Below are positions 43,811-52,293 of a DNA stretch of 64,000 nt, piece after piece. Location of the stretch: NCBI RefSeq assembly GCF_000294775.2, contig NZ_CP015506.1, positions 2,331,501-2,395,500 on the forward strand. Reading direction: 5' to 3'. Under the pieces are notes generated by a model, which was not told where the DNA came from, searched no databases, and saw only the letters and a program-made list of their open reading frames with translations. This DNA comes from Cytobacillus oceanisediminis 2691 (GTDB lineage Bacteria; Bacillota; Bacilli; Bacillales; Cytobacillaceae). A program made the translations under genes and the position numbers. Positions within the stretch are counted from its first letter, which is position 1. Every line of letters starts with the position of its first letter.

Positions 43811-44842
43811 GTGTTTACAGCCATATTCGGTGCGTTTGAGTCAGGTATTATTTACGCAATTATGGCACTTGGAGTTTATTTATCGTTCAGGGTCCTTGAC
43901 TTTCCTGATTTAACAGTCGATGGAAGTTTTGTGACTGGAGCGGCGGTAGCCGCAACCATGATTGTCAGCGGTGCTAATCCTTTTTTGGCTACGATTACTG
44001 CCTTATTTGCAGGTTTTATTGCCGGCTGCCTTACTGGTATTATTCATACTTTCGGAAAAATCAATGCGCTTTTATCAGGAATCCTTATGATGATTGCTCT
44101 GTATTCAATAAACCTTCGTATCATGGGTAAATCAAATGTTCCGCTCTTGAACACAGAAACTGCTATTACACATGTCAGGGATTTTTGGGATAAAACAGGA
44201 ATTGATTCTTTTTTCAACAGTCTATTGACCATGGCGGGACTTGGCGGCAGCCTCCCGAGAACATGGGGCATTATCATATTTATGTTAGTTGTAACATTTG
44301 CAATAAAATTTTTGACAGATCGGTTTCTTCAGACGGAGATTGGTTTAGCTTTAAGGGCTACAGGCGACAACAAGAGAATGATCCGCAGTCTTTCTGCCAA
44401 CACCAACATGATGGTGATTTTGGGGCTCGGCCTTTCCAATGCAATGGTCGCTTTCTCCGGAGCATTGATTGCCCAGCAGGGAGGATTCGCCGATGTTGGT
44501 ATGGGTATCGGAATGATTATCATTGGGCTTGCTTCAGTCATCATCGGTGAAGCGTTATTTGGCACAAAAACCATTGCCAGAACTACTCTCGCGGTTATTG
44601 GCGGAGCAATTATCTACCGCATTGTAGTGACCATGGCACTGAGGGTAGAGTTCCTGGAACCGGGTGATATGAAGCTGATTACAGCAACAATTGTAATCCT
44701 TGCTTTAATAATGCCGAAGATTATTGACCGCACTAAGGAGAAGAAACGGAAAGCCAAAAGACTGGCAGGAAGCATGAACATAAGTGAATTGCCATCAGGC
44801 GGAAAGGGTGAGACTGGTGCTGCAATTAAATCAGATTCATAA
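43811..44842 (+). CDS. ABC importer permease (TrpY-like)
   Basis: 343 residues from GTG 43811, with eight or more membrane helices, resembling branched-chain/ribose-type permeases: FPDLTVDGSFVTGAAVAA near the N-terminus and the EAA-like cytoplasmic loop TEIGLALRATGDNKRMIRSLSANTN that contacts the ATPase. The last 40 residues are a basic cytoplasmic tail. It overlaps the ATPase gene by 26 bases. Confidence 0.88.
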   Translation: MFTAIFGAFESGIIYAIMALGVYLSFRVLDFPDLTVDGSFVTGAAVAATMIVSGANPFLATITALFAGFIAGCLTGIIHTFGKINALLSGILMMIALYSINLRIMGKSNVPLLNTETAITHVRDFWDKTGIDSFFNSLLTMAGLGGSLPRTWGIIIFMLVVTFAIKFLTDRFLQTEIGLALRATGDNKRMIRSLSANTNMMVILGLGLSNAMVAFSGALIAQQGGFADVGMGIGMIIIGLASVIIGEALFGTKTIARTTLAVIGGAIIYRIVVTMALRVEFLEPGDMKLITATIVILALIMPKIIDRTKEKKRKAKRLAGSMNISELPSGGKGETGAAIKSDS

Positions 44843-45611
44843 AGTCTTCAATGAAGGGACTCCAGATGAAAAGATTGCACTTGATACGATCAATCTCACA
44901 TTAAATGAGGGGGACTTTGTCACCGTAATTGGAAGTAATGGCGCAGGGAAGTCCACTTTAATGAATATTATCTCCGGTGTCATGATTCCTGATGTCGGCT
45001 CCGTTTATATCGATGGCCAAAATGTCACGGGCATGTCTGAATATAATCGGGCAAAGCTCATAGGCCGGGTTTTTCAGGATCCGATGGCTGGTACCGCTCC
45101 GTCCATGACAATTGAAGAAAATCTTGCCATGGCATATTCAAGAAATAAAACAAGATCATTAAAAAAAGGAGTTACGAAAAAGCGCAAAGACTATTTTCGA
45201 GAAGTTCTGGAAACCCTCCATCTCGGCCTTGAAAACCGTCTAAATGCAAAGGTTGGTTTATTATCAGGAGGAGAGCGGCAGGCACTTTCATTACTAATGG
45301 CTACCTTCACAGAGCCATCCATTCTATTGCTCGATGAACATACCGCTGCTCTTGATCCGGCTCGTGCAGAGCTTATAACGAATCTGACAAAAGAAATTGT
45401 TAAAAAGTACAATTTAACCACTTTAATGGTCACTCATAATATGCAGCAGGCGCTGGATTTAGGTAATAGGCTGATTATGATGGATAAAGGCCAGATTATT
45501 CTTGAAGTAGATGATGAACAGAAACAGCATCTGACAATTGAACAGCTGCTAAACGAATTTCAGCGGATTCGCGGAACAAAAATGGCAAGTGATCGTGCTT
45601 TGCTTTCTTAG
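44817..45611 (+). CDS. ABC importer ATP-binding protein (TrpZ-like)
   Basis: 264 residues from GTG 44817, with GGAAAGGG 8 bases upstream; GTG 44808 is an alternative. Walker A GSNGAGKST, Q loop VFQDPMAGTAPSMT, signature LSGGERQALSLLMA, Walker B ILLLDEHTAALDP, H loop VTHNMQQ. It powers the permease encoded upstream. A terminator follows at 45620. Confidence 0.92.
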   Translation: MLQLNQIHKVFNEGTPDEKIALDTINLTLNEGDFVTVIGSNGAGKSTLMNIISGVMIPDVGSVYIDGQNVTGMSEYNRAKLIGRVFQDPMAGTAPSMTIEENLAMAYSRNKTRSLKKGVTKKRKDYFREVLETLHLGLENRLNAKVGLLSGGERQALSLLMATFTEPSILLLDEHTAALDPARAELITNLTKEIVKKYNLTTLMVTHNMQQALDLGNRLIMMDKGQIILEVDDEQKQHLTIEQLLNEFQRIRGTKMASDRALLS

Positions 45612-45619
45612 AAAAATAA

Positions 45620-45655
45620 AAAGGATTAGCCAATTTTGCTGGTTAATCCTTTTTG
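45620..45655 (+). terminator. Terminator of the ABC importer operon
   Basis: AAGGATTAGCCA / TGGTTAATCCTT stem followed by TTTG. Confidence 0.8.
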
Positions 45656-45698
45656 CATGGAAGGGAATCAAAAGAATTTTTAAAGTTTTTACAATTTA

Positions 45699-45746
45699 TT
45701 GACTATTTATTTAACGTAATGTTATCATATCGTTAAATAAACGTCA
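45699..45746 (+). promoter_or_regulatory. Thioesterase promoter with operator site C
   Basis: TTGACT (45699-45704), 18 bases, TATCAT (45723-45728). TATCGTTAAATAAACGTCA at 45728-45746 is the reverse-strand form TGACG-N9-CGATA, directly after the -10. A second TAACG at 45712 could form an extra half-site. Confidence 0.55.
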
Positions 45747-45777
45747 TACATATTTTATGTATTACAGGAGGGATGGT

Positions 45778-46167
45778 ATGAAACCTGGGCTGCAAATTGG
45801 GAACCAGGCAGTTGTCCATGCAGTGGTTTCCCCTGAGATGTTCGCACAGTTTGAAGGGGAGGTCATTCATCCTGCCTATTCAACCGTAACGATGATCTAT
45901 CACATGGAATGGGCATCACGCCTGCTGATCATCCCCTACTTGGATGAGGAAGAAGAAGGGATCGGGGGAGCTGTTTCTGCCAGGCATTTATCCCCTTCAC
46001 CTGAAGGCTCATCCATTATCATAACGGCTACCGTATCCAAGCTGGATGGAAATTCAGTTTACTCAACTGTTACAGTCCATAATGGAAAAATACTGGCTGG
46101 CGAAGGTGAAGTCAAACAGGTAATTCTGAAGAAAAGCAGGATTGCAGAAATGTTAAAGAGAGATTAA
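45778..46167 (+). CDS. Hot-dog-fold thioesterase (FlK-like)
   Basis: 129 residues from ATG 45778 behind AGGAGGG. The sequence fits the fluoroacetyl-CoA thioesterase-like (FlK) hot-dog family: MKPGLQIGNQAVVHAVVSPEM, HPAYSTVTMIYHMEWASRLLI and the GGAVSARHLSPSPEGSSIIITATVSKLDG segment with the likely catalytic His. It may hydrolyse stalled ring-modified CoA-thioesters, the task PaaI performs in E. coli; no paaI is otherwise seen. Phenylalanine dehydrogenase starts 87 bases downstream. Confidence 0.75.
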   Translation: MKPGLQIGNQAVVHAVVSPEMFAQFEGEVIHPAYSTVTMIYHMEWASRLLIIPYLDEEEEGIGGAVSARHLSPSPEGSSIIITATVSKLDGNSVYSTVTVHNGKILAGEGEVKQVILKKSRIAEMLKRD

Positions 46168-46220
46168 AAGATTAGATGCAGCTGAGCCTAAACAAAAAAG
46201 GCATTTTTATTTAATTTTAT

Positions 46221-46234
46221 TGTAAGCGCTATCA
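46221..46234 (+). promoter_or_regulatory. CcpA operator (CRE) before phenylalanine dehydrogenase
   Basis: TGTAAGCGCTATCA matches TGWNANCGNTNWCA at every position and ends 20 bases before the start codon. It would give glucose repression. Confidence 0.65.
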
Positions 46235-46254
46235 TGAATAAAGGGGAGAATGAA

Positions 46255-47364
46255 ATGACAGATATGTTTCAAAAAATTAAAGATCATGAACAAGTTGTTT
46301 TCTGCAACGATGAATCAACCGGTTTAAAGGCTATCATTGCAATCCACAGCACTAGATTGGGGCCGGCTTTGGGAGGATGCCGTATGTTTCCATACAACAG
46401 TGTGGATGAGGCCCTTGAAGATGTCCTCCGATTATCAAAAGGCATGACCTATAAATGTGCAGCTGCCGATTGTGACTTTGGAGGCGGGAAGGCTGTAATT
46501 ATCGGGGATCCATTAAAAGATAAAACACCCGAACTATTCCGTGCTTTTGGCCAATTTGTAGAATCCTTGAACGGGCGCTTCTATACAGGAACAGACATGG
46601 GTACTTCTACAGAAGATTTTGTTCATGCCCTAAAGGAAACGAATTGCATTGTAGGTGTTGATGAGGTTTATGGAGGAAGCGGCGATTCTTCGGTCCCAAC
46701 TGCGCATGGAGTTATTTATGGTCTGCAGGCAACCAATAAAGCACTGACTGGTACAGACGACCTTTCAGGCAAAAGTTATGCCATTCAGGGACTGGGGAAA
46801 GTTGGATATAAAGTGGCAGAAAGACTGCTGGAGGAAGGGGCAGATTTATTTGTGACAGATATCAGCCGGCAGGCAATCGACCAGCTTCTCAGTAAAGCGA
46901 AAGAAATTGGTGCCGGGGTGAAGGTACTTTCCGGCAATGAAATATATGAGGCCCAGGCAGACTTTTTTGTTCCATGTGCAATGGGCGGGATCATTAATGA
47001 TGACACAATCGGTTTGCTTAAAGTAAAAGCAATCGTAGGCTCTGCCAATAACCAGCTTAAGGATATGCGCCATGGTCAAATCCTTAAAGATAAGGGCATA
47101 TTATACGCACCCGATTATATTGTGAATGCAGGGGGATTAATCCAGGTCGCAGACGAATTATACACACCTAATAAAGAAAGGGTACTCCGCAAAACAAAAG
47201 CTATTTATAACTCTCTTCTGAACATCTACGAACATGCTGAAGCAAATGGTATAACAACCGTGGAAGCATCCAACCAATTCTGCGAGAGCCGTATTGAAGC
47301 GCGTACACGCAGAAATAGCTTTTTCTCCCATATGAAACGCCCGAAGTGGTCAGTAAGAACCTAA
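46255..47364 (+). CDS. Phenylalanine dehydrogenase
   Basis: 369 residues from ATG 46255; GGGGAG lies 7 bases upstream, so the ATG at 46234 is not used. It belongs to the Glu/Leu/Phe/Val dehydrogenase family with catalytic lysines at 67 ([10 protein letters not shown]) and 79 ([10 protein letters not shown]) and NAD motif [11 protein letters not shown]. The segments [34 protein letters not shown] and [17 protein letters not shown] match remembered Lysinibacillus sphaericus phenylalanine dehydrogenase rather than leucine dehydrogenases. It would deaminate L-phenylalanine to phenylpyruvate with NAD. The CRE upstream predicts catabolite repression. Confidence 0.88.
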   Translation: MTDMFQKIKDHEQVVFCNDESTGLKAIIAIHSTRLGPALGGCRMFPYNSVDEALEDVLRLSKGMTYKCAAADCDFGGGKAVIIGDPLKDKTPELFRAFGQFVESLNGRFYTGTDMGTSTEDFVHALKETNCIVGVDEVYGGSGDSSVPTAHGVIYGLQATNKALTGTDDLSGKSYAIQGLGKVGYKVAERLLEEGADLFVTDISRQAIDQLLSKAKEIGAGVKVLSGNEIYEAQADFFVPCAMGGIINDDTIGLLKVKAIVGSANNQLKDMRHGQILKDKGILYAPDYIVNAGGLIQVADELYTPNKERVLRKTKAIYNSLLNIYEHAEANGITTVEASNQFCESRIEARTRRNSFFSHMKRPKWSVRT

Positions 47365-47373
47365 TTTTTTTAC

Positions 47374-47401
47374 TTGGATAACAATATATGTACCTTATAA
47401 A
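47374..47401 (+). promoter_or_regulatory. Possible promoter of the 2-oxoacid dehydrogenase operon
   Basis: TTGGAT (47374-47379), 16 bases, TATAAA (47396-47401) in the 74-base gap after phenylalanine dehydrogenase. Readthrough from that gene is also possible; no terminator is seen. Confidence 0.35.
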
Positions 47402-47438
47402 AGTGATAAAAATAATTAAATAGCCAAAGGGTGAGAAG

Positions 47439-48506
47439 ATGGAAAATCACTTTCCGATCAGGCGGATAATGGACGAAAATGGAAACATCATCAATTCCGA
47501 TTATGAAGAAAAAATAACTGAAAAACTTGTAAAAGAGTTTTATAGAAATATGGTAAGAATCCGTATTTTTGACCGCAAGGCTATTTCACTCCAGCGCCAA
47601 GGCAGGATAGGCACATATGCACCTTATGAAGGACAGGAGGCTTCCCAGGTCGGAACTGCTGCTGCCCTAAGGGAGAACGATTGGATGTTTCCTACCTATC
47701 GCGACCACGGAGCAGCTATGACCTTTGGCCACTCACTGCGAAATATCCTGTTGTTCTGGAACGGAAGAAATGAAGGGTGTGTTCCGCCTGACGGAAAGAA
47801 AATTTTTCCTCCGGCCATCCCGATTGCGACACAAATCCCTCATGCAGCAGGAGCTGCATTCGCAGAAAGGAAAAAAGGCACAGCAAATGCTGCTATTGCT
47901 TATTTTGGAGATGGTGCTACTTCCGAAGGGGATTTTCATGAGGGGTTGAATTTCGCCAGCGTTTTTAAAGCGCCGGTTGTCTTTTTTAATCAAAACAATC
48001 AATACGCCATCTCTGTTCCTTTTAACAAGCAAATGAATTCAAAAACAATCGCCCAAAAAGCCCTGGCATATGATATTCCGGGAGTCAGAATCGATGGCAA
48101 TGATGTTTTCATGGTTTATTTTGAAACCTTAAATGCATTAGAAAGGGCCCGTAAAGGTGAAGGGCCGACACTAATCGAAGCAGTTACGTGGCGGTATGGG
48201 GCACACACCACTGCAGATGATCCATCTAAGTACCGTGATCAATCCGAAAGCAGCAATAGAAGACAGGAGACTGACCCCATTTTAAGACTAGAGCGCTGGA
48301 TGAAGAATATGGGGAGATTTGATGAGAAATGGGTGCAGACCATTGAAAAGAAAGCAGCAGATGAAATAGATAAGGCTATTGCCGAAATGGAAGATTTCCC
48401 TCCTGCCGATCCAGCAGTTATCTTTGATCATGTCTTTGCAGAGCCGACATGGCAAATCAAGCAGCAGAAAGAAGAGTACCTGAAGCTGATAGGAGGTGGC
48501 CAATAA
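47439..48506 (+). CDS. 2-oxoacid dehydrogenase E1 component, alpha subunit
   Basis: 355 residues. Thiamine-diphosphate motif GDGATSEGDFHEGLNFASVFKAPVVFFNQNN (about 155-185), RQGRIGTYAPYEGQEA and WMFPTYRDHGAA as in Bacillus PdhA. The phosphorylation-loop-like YGAHTTADDPSKYR is present. It heads a complete E1-alpha, E1-beta, E2, E3 operon directly downstream of phenylalanine dehydrogenase, so phenylpyruvate (possibly also hydroxyphenylpyruvate) is the proposed substrate, yielding phenylacetyl-CoA. That assignment is from context; by sequence alone it could be a pyruvate or branched-chain enzyme. Confidence 0.88.
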   Translation: MENHFPIRRIMDENGNIINSDYEEKITEKLVKEFYRNMVRIRIFDRKAISLQRQGRIGTYAPYEGQEASQVGTAAALRENDWMFPTYRDHGAAMTFGHSLRNILLFWNGRNEGCVPPDGKKIFPPAIPIATQIPHAAGAAFAERKKGTANAAIAYFGDGATSEGDFHEGLNFASVFKAPVVFFNQNNQYAISVPFNKQMNSKTIAQKALAYDIPGVRIDGNDVFMVYFETLNALERARKGEGPTLIEAVTWRYGAHTTADDPSKYRDQSESSNRRQETDPILRLERWMKNMGRFDEKWVQTIEKKAADEIDKAIAEMEDFPPADPAVIFDHVFAEPTWQIKQQKEEYLKLIGGGQ

Positions 48507-49501
48507 TGAAAACGGCAGTTGAAGCAAAAACCATGACATTGGTTCAAGCCATTACCGATGCCCTGGATATTATGCTGAATGAAAAGGAAGAGGTTTTGCT
48601 GCTGGGCGAAGATATCGGAAAGAACGGTGGTGTTTTTCGTGCAACTGATGGTCTTCAGGCTAAGTATGGCGAAGGCCGTGTTATTGATACTCCTTTAAGT
48701 GAAGCGGGTTTTGTCGGAGCGGGGATTGGCATGGCTGTAAATGGGTTTTTACCTGTGATTGAAATTCAGTTTCTGGGCTTTATTTATCCTGCATATGAAC
48801 AAATCATGACTCATGCTTCGAGGATCCGAATGAGGACGATGGGACATTTTACTGTTCCGATGGTTATAAGGGCTCCGTATGGTGCAGGTGTAAGGGCTCC
48901 TGAAATTCACTGTGATTCAACGGAAGCCATTTTTACACATATGCCTGGCATTAAGGTAGTCTGCCCATCCAGTCCTTATGATGCGAAAGGACTGCTGATT
49001 GCTGCCATTGAAGACCCGGATCCAGTTCTGTTTCTTGAGCCCATGCGCTGCTATCGTTCGGCCAAGGAGGAAGTTCCTGAAGGGAAGTATAGCATTGAAA
49101 TTGGAAAAGGCAATAAGCTCATGGAGGGTGATGATGTGACGGTCATTACGTGGGGAGCCATGGTGCCTGAGGCTATGAAAGCGGCAGAGCTGATGAAAGA
49201 AAAGAACACTCATTGTGATGTGATTGATTTAAGGACCCTTTTCCCTCTGGATAAAGATATGATCGCAGAATCTGTCCAAAAGACAGGGAGAACAGTCATT
49301 GTCCATGAAGCTCATGCTACCGGTGGAGTAGGAAATGATGTGCTTGCCATCATTAATGATACATCGTTTTTATATCAGAAAGCACCGGTTGAAAGGGTTA
49401 CTGGATTTGATGCACCAGTGCCATATTTCGGTTTTGAGGACCATTACCTGCCAACTCCGGCAAGGATCCAGCAAGCAATAGAAAAAGTTATGAAGTTTTA
49501 G
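48506..49501 (+). CDS. 2-oxoacid dehydrogenase E1 component, beta subunit
   Basis: 331 residues from ATG 48506, which shares one base with the preceding stop; AGGAGGTG is well placed. Transketolase-like domains: GEDIGKNGGVFRATDGL, EAGFVGAGIGMA, HFTVPMVIRAPYGAGVRAPEIHCDSTEA, and a C-terminal domain with EAHATGGVGND. It forms the E1 heterotetramer with the alpha subunit. Confidence 0.9.
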   Translation: MKTAVEAKTMTLVQAITDALDIMLNEKEEVLLLGEDIGKNGGVFRATDGLQAKYGEGRVIDTPLSEAGFVGAGIGMAVNGFLPVIEIQFLGFIYPAYEQIMTHASRIRMRTMGHFTVPMVIRAPYGAGVRAPEIHCDSTEAIFTHMPGIKVVCPSSPYDAKGLLIAAIEDPDPVLFLEPMRCYRSAKEEVPEGKYSIEIGKGNKLMEGDDVTVITWGAMVPEAMKAAELMKEKNTHCDVIDLRTLFPLDKDMIAESVQKTGRTVIVHEAHATGGVGNDVLAIINDTSFLYQKAPVERVTGFDAPVPYFGFEDHYLPTPARIQQAIEKVMKF

Positions 49502-49512
49502 GAGGAGAAGCC

Positions 49513-50736
49513 ATGGAAGTGAAACTTCACGATATTGGAGAAGGCATGACAGAAGCAGAAATCAATTGCTTTTTAGTCAAACCAGGGGATGCAGTGAAAG
49601 CCGATGATCCGCTAGTTGAAGTACAGACTGATAAAATGACTGCTGAAATACCTGCTCCCAGAGCGGGAATTATTAAGGAATTTAAAGTGGAGCCCGGCGA
49701 GACGATTACAGTGGGGACGACCATTTTAATTTTAGAGGCGTCGGGACATGATGGCATGGAGAAAGTGAAGGTCACTTCTCATCCTGCAAACTCTCATAAG
49801 CTGAATGAGCCATTGCAATCTTTTGCCTCATTCAAAGGAAAACGGGTGCTTGCATCTCCATTTACGAGAAAAATAGCACGGGAAAATTCGATAGACATTG
49901 AGAATATTACAGGGACAGGTCCTGCCGGACGTATTTTGGATGAAGACATCTATCAATACTTAGCATCCGGACAGAGTAAGCCTGACCCAGCTGAACAGGA
50001 GCCAGCGGTTTCGATGGATACAATATTAAGCCCTCCTGCTGAAAAAGGAATCATTCCGTTTAGGGGCAGAAGGAAACAGATTGCCAGAAAAATGGCACAA
50101 TCCCTCTATACCATTCCACATTGCACCCATTTTGAAGAAATCGATGTAACCGAGCTGATCACTTTCAGAAAAGAACTAAAAAACCAAAACCAAAATATAT
50201 CTGCAACAGCCTTTTTCCTGAAGGCATTGTCAATATGCCTGAAAGAATTTCCTGTGTTCAATGCAGTCCTGCATGAAGAAAAGGAAGAAATACATTTAGC
50301 AAGTGTACACCATATCGGTATTGCGGTTGATACGGATGAGGGGCTCATCGTTCCGGTCATTAAGCATGTTGAGAACAAAACAATCAGAGAAATTCATGCG
50401 GAAATGAAACAGCTCACAGAAAAGGCGGTGGAAAATAAGCTTTCTGTAAAAGAAATATCTGGCGGGACATTCACGATCAGCAATGTGGGACCCCTGGGCG
50501 GAAGCTTTGGAGCGACACCGATTATTCAGCATCCGCAAACCGCACTGGTATCATTTCATAAAACAAAAAAGTTGCCTGTTGTCACAGACGATGACCAGAT
50601 TGTGATCCGGTCAATGATGAATATTTCTATGTCTTTTGATCATAGAGTTGCAGACGGGGCGACAGCTGTTCGCTTTACTAACCGGTTTGCTGAACTGATT
50701 AAAAATCCAAAAATGCTTGTTCTGGAGATGGTATAA
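49513..50736 (+). CDS. 2-oxoacid dehydrogenase E2 component (dihydrolipoamide acyltransferase)
   Basis: 407 residues: one lipoyl domain (1-80) with the lipoylated Lys in EVQTDKMTAEIPAP (about residue 42), a peripheral-subunit-binding domain (about 112-150: ASPFTRKIARENSIDIENITGTGPAGRILDEDI), a linker, and the catalytic domain ending SFDHRVADGATAVRF with the active-site His and Asp. It transfers the acyl group to CoA. SD AGGAGGAG. Confidence 0.92.
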   Translation: MEVKLHDIGEGMTEAEINCFLVKPGDAVKADDPLVEVQTDKMTAEIPAPRAGIIKEFKVEPGETITVGTTILILEASGHDGMEKVKVTSHPANSHKLNEPLQSFASFKGKRVLASPFTRKIARENSIDIENITGTGPAGRILDEDIYQYLASGQSKPDPAEQEPAVSMDTILSPPAEKGIIPFRGRRKQIARKMAQSLYTIPHCTHFEEIDVTELITFRKELKNQNQNISATAFFLKALSICLKEFPVFNAVLHEEKEEIHLASVHHIGIAVDTDEGLIVPVIKHVENKTIREIHAEMKQLTEKAVENKLSVKEISGGTFTISNVGPLGGSFGATPIIQHPQTALVSFHKTKKLPVVTDDDQIVIRSMMNISMSFDHRVADGATAVRFTNRFAELIKNPKMLVLEMV

Positions 50737-52179
50737 ATGGTAGTTGGAGAACTGGCACATGAGCGCGATGTCATCATTATCGGAGGCGGCCCCGGAGGGT
50801 ATCATGCTGCGATCCGTGCCGCTCAGCTTGGACGCAGTGTTACCTTGGTTGAACAGGACCAGCTTGGCGGGATTTGTTTAAATAAAGGCTGCATACCTTC
50901 AAAGATCCTTACACAGTCTGCAGAAAAATTCACTTCATTTCTAGAGGGGAAAAATTGGGGGCTTGAAGGAGGAGATATATCGTTTAATTTCAATAAGCTT
51001 CAGCAATACAAACAGAAGAAAATTGAACAGCTCCGCACAGGAGTTGAAGCGCTCTGTAAAGCCAATAAAATTGAAATACTTATTGGGTCAGCTTTTTTTC
51101 TGTCTGAGGATAAGGTTGGCATCGAAAAAGGAGACAAATTTGATGTTTTCAGATTCAGGAATGCAATCATTGCGACCGGCGGAACACCAGAAAAACCACC
51201 TTGGACCAGAGAGTTAAGTGAACTGGTATTTGATCAGCATTCCATTTCGGATTTGAGTGAAATACCCGATAAACTATTAATCTATGGCAGTGACTATATT
51301 GCGCTTGAAATTGGTATGGCTTTTCAGGCCCTGGGATCCAAAGTAACTATGATCCTTGATGATGGGAAAGAGGATTTTGATTTCGATCAATCCATTTGCC
51401 GGGAACTGAAGAGGATTTTAAAAAAGAAAAAGATAGACGTTGTAAGAAATTCGGAAGTATTGGAATTACAGTTTAAGGAGGACATGTTTACAGTAACTTT
51501 TGAATTGAAGGGAAAAATAGAAACAATTTCAGGCACACATTTATTTGTTTCAACTACAATCAGACCAAACACCAATCAGCTGGGTCTTTCCCGAATAGGG
51601 GTTGAACAATGTGCAGCGGGGTTTATTAAGGTGGATGCTCAAAGCCGGACAACACAGAAACATATCTTTGCTGTCGGCGATGTTACAGAAGGCCCTGCAC
51701 TTGCTGTTAAAGCAATTAAACAAGGAAAAACAGCTGCAGAAGCGATTGCAGGGATTCAATCTCAATCAGATTTCCATTTCATCCCGATAGTAGCTCATAC
51801 ACAGCCTGCTATTGCGAGTGCCGGGTTAACGGAAAAGGAAGCAATTAACTTGGGCAACGATATTGAAATTGGCCAATTTTCATTGTCTGCCAACGGATTC
51901 AGCACTTTGTCCGGAAAAAAAGAAGGATTTATAAAAGTGATCAGCTGCAAGGAAAAGCAAGTTCTTCTGGGAATCCACATGGTAGGCACCGGGGCAATAG
52001 AGCTAATTTCAGCCGGCATTACGGCATTGGAAATGGCTGCCAGGGATGAAGATCTAATTTTCCCGAACTATCCCCATCCCAGTGTAAATGAAGGCTTGCT
52101 TGAAGCTGTAGAAGCTTTAAGGAATCAGGCTATTCACATCCCGCCCAAAAGCATAAATGAGCAAAAATTAAAAGTGTAA
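50737..52179 (+). CDS. 2-oxoacid dehydrogenase E3 component (dihydrolipoyl dehydrogenase)
   Basis: 480 residues. FAD motif VIIIGGGPGGYHAAIRAAQLG, redox disulfide in GGICLNKGCIPSKI, FAD-site AVGDVTEGPALAVKA and C-terminal His-Glu pair in NYPHPSVNEGLLEA. The start codon follows the E2 stop without a gap. A dedicated E3 inside the operon means the complex does not rely on the housekeeping PDH E3. Confidence 0.92.
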   Translation: MVVGELAHERDVIIIGGGPGGYHAAIRAAQLGRSVTLVEQDQLGGICLNKGCIPSKILTQSAEKFTSFLEGKNWGLEGGDISFNFNKLQQYKQKKIEQLRTGVEALCKANKIEILIGSAFFLSEDKVGIEKGDKFDVFRFRNAIIATGGTPEKPPWTRELSELVFDQHSISDLSEIPDKLLIYGSDYIALEIGMAFQALGSKVTMILDDGKEDFDFDQSICRELKRILKKKKIDVVRNSEVLELQFKEDMFTVTFELKGKIETISGTHLFVSTTIRPNTNQLGLSRIGVEQCAAGFIKVDAQSRTTQKHIFAVGDVTEGPALAVKAIKQGKTAAEAIAGIQSQSDFHFIPIVAHTQPAIASAGLTEKEAINLGNDIEIGQFSLSANGFSTLSGKKEGFIKVISCKEKQVLLGIHMVGTGAIELISAGITALEMAARDEDLIFPNYPHPSVNEGLLEAVEALRNQAIHIPPKSINEQKLKV

Positions 52180-52223
52180 CTTACTTTAATGCAGAAGTGC
52201 ATTATAGCTTTAACTTGAACTCT

Positions 52224-52237
52224 TGAGAACGTTTGCA
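52224..52237 (+). promoter_or_regulatory. CRE-like site in the hppD promoter
   Basis: TGAGAACGTTTGCA has one mismatch to the CRE consensus and overlaps a candidate -35 (TTGAGA 52223-52228) of a TTGAGA-N18-TATGAT promoter. Confidence 0.35.
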
Positions 52238-52293
52238 GGTTTCATATATGATAAATTCAAAATATTACTAATATTTGAAATGGAGGCGTTAGT

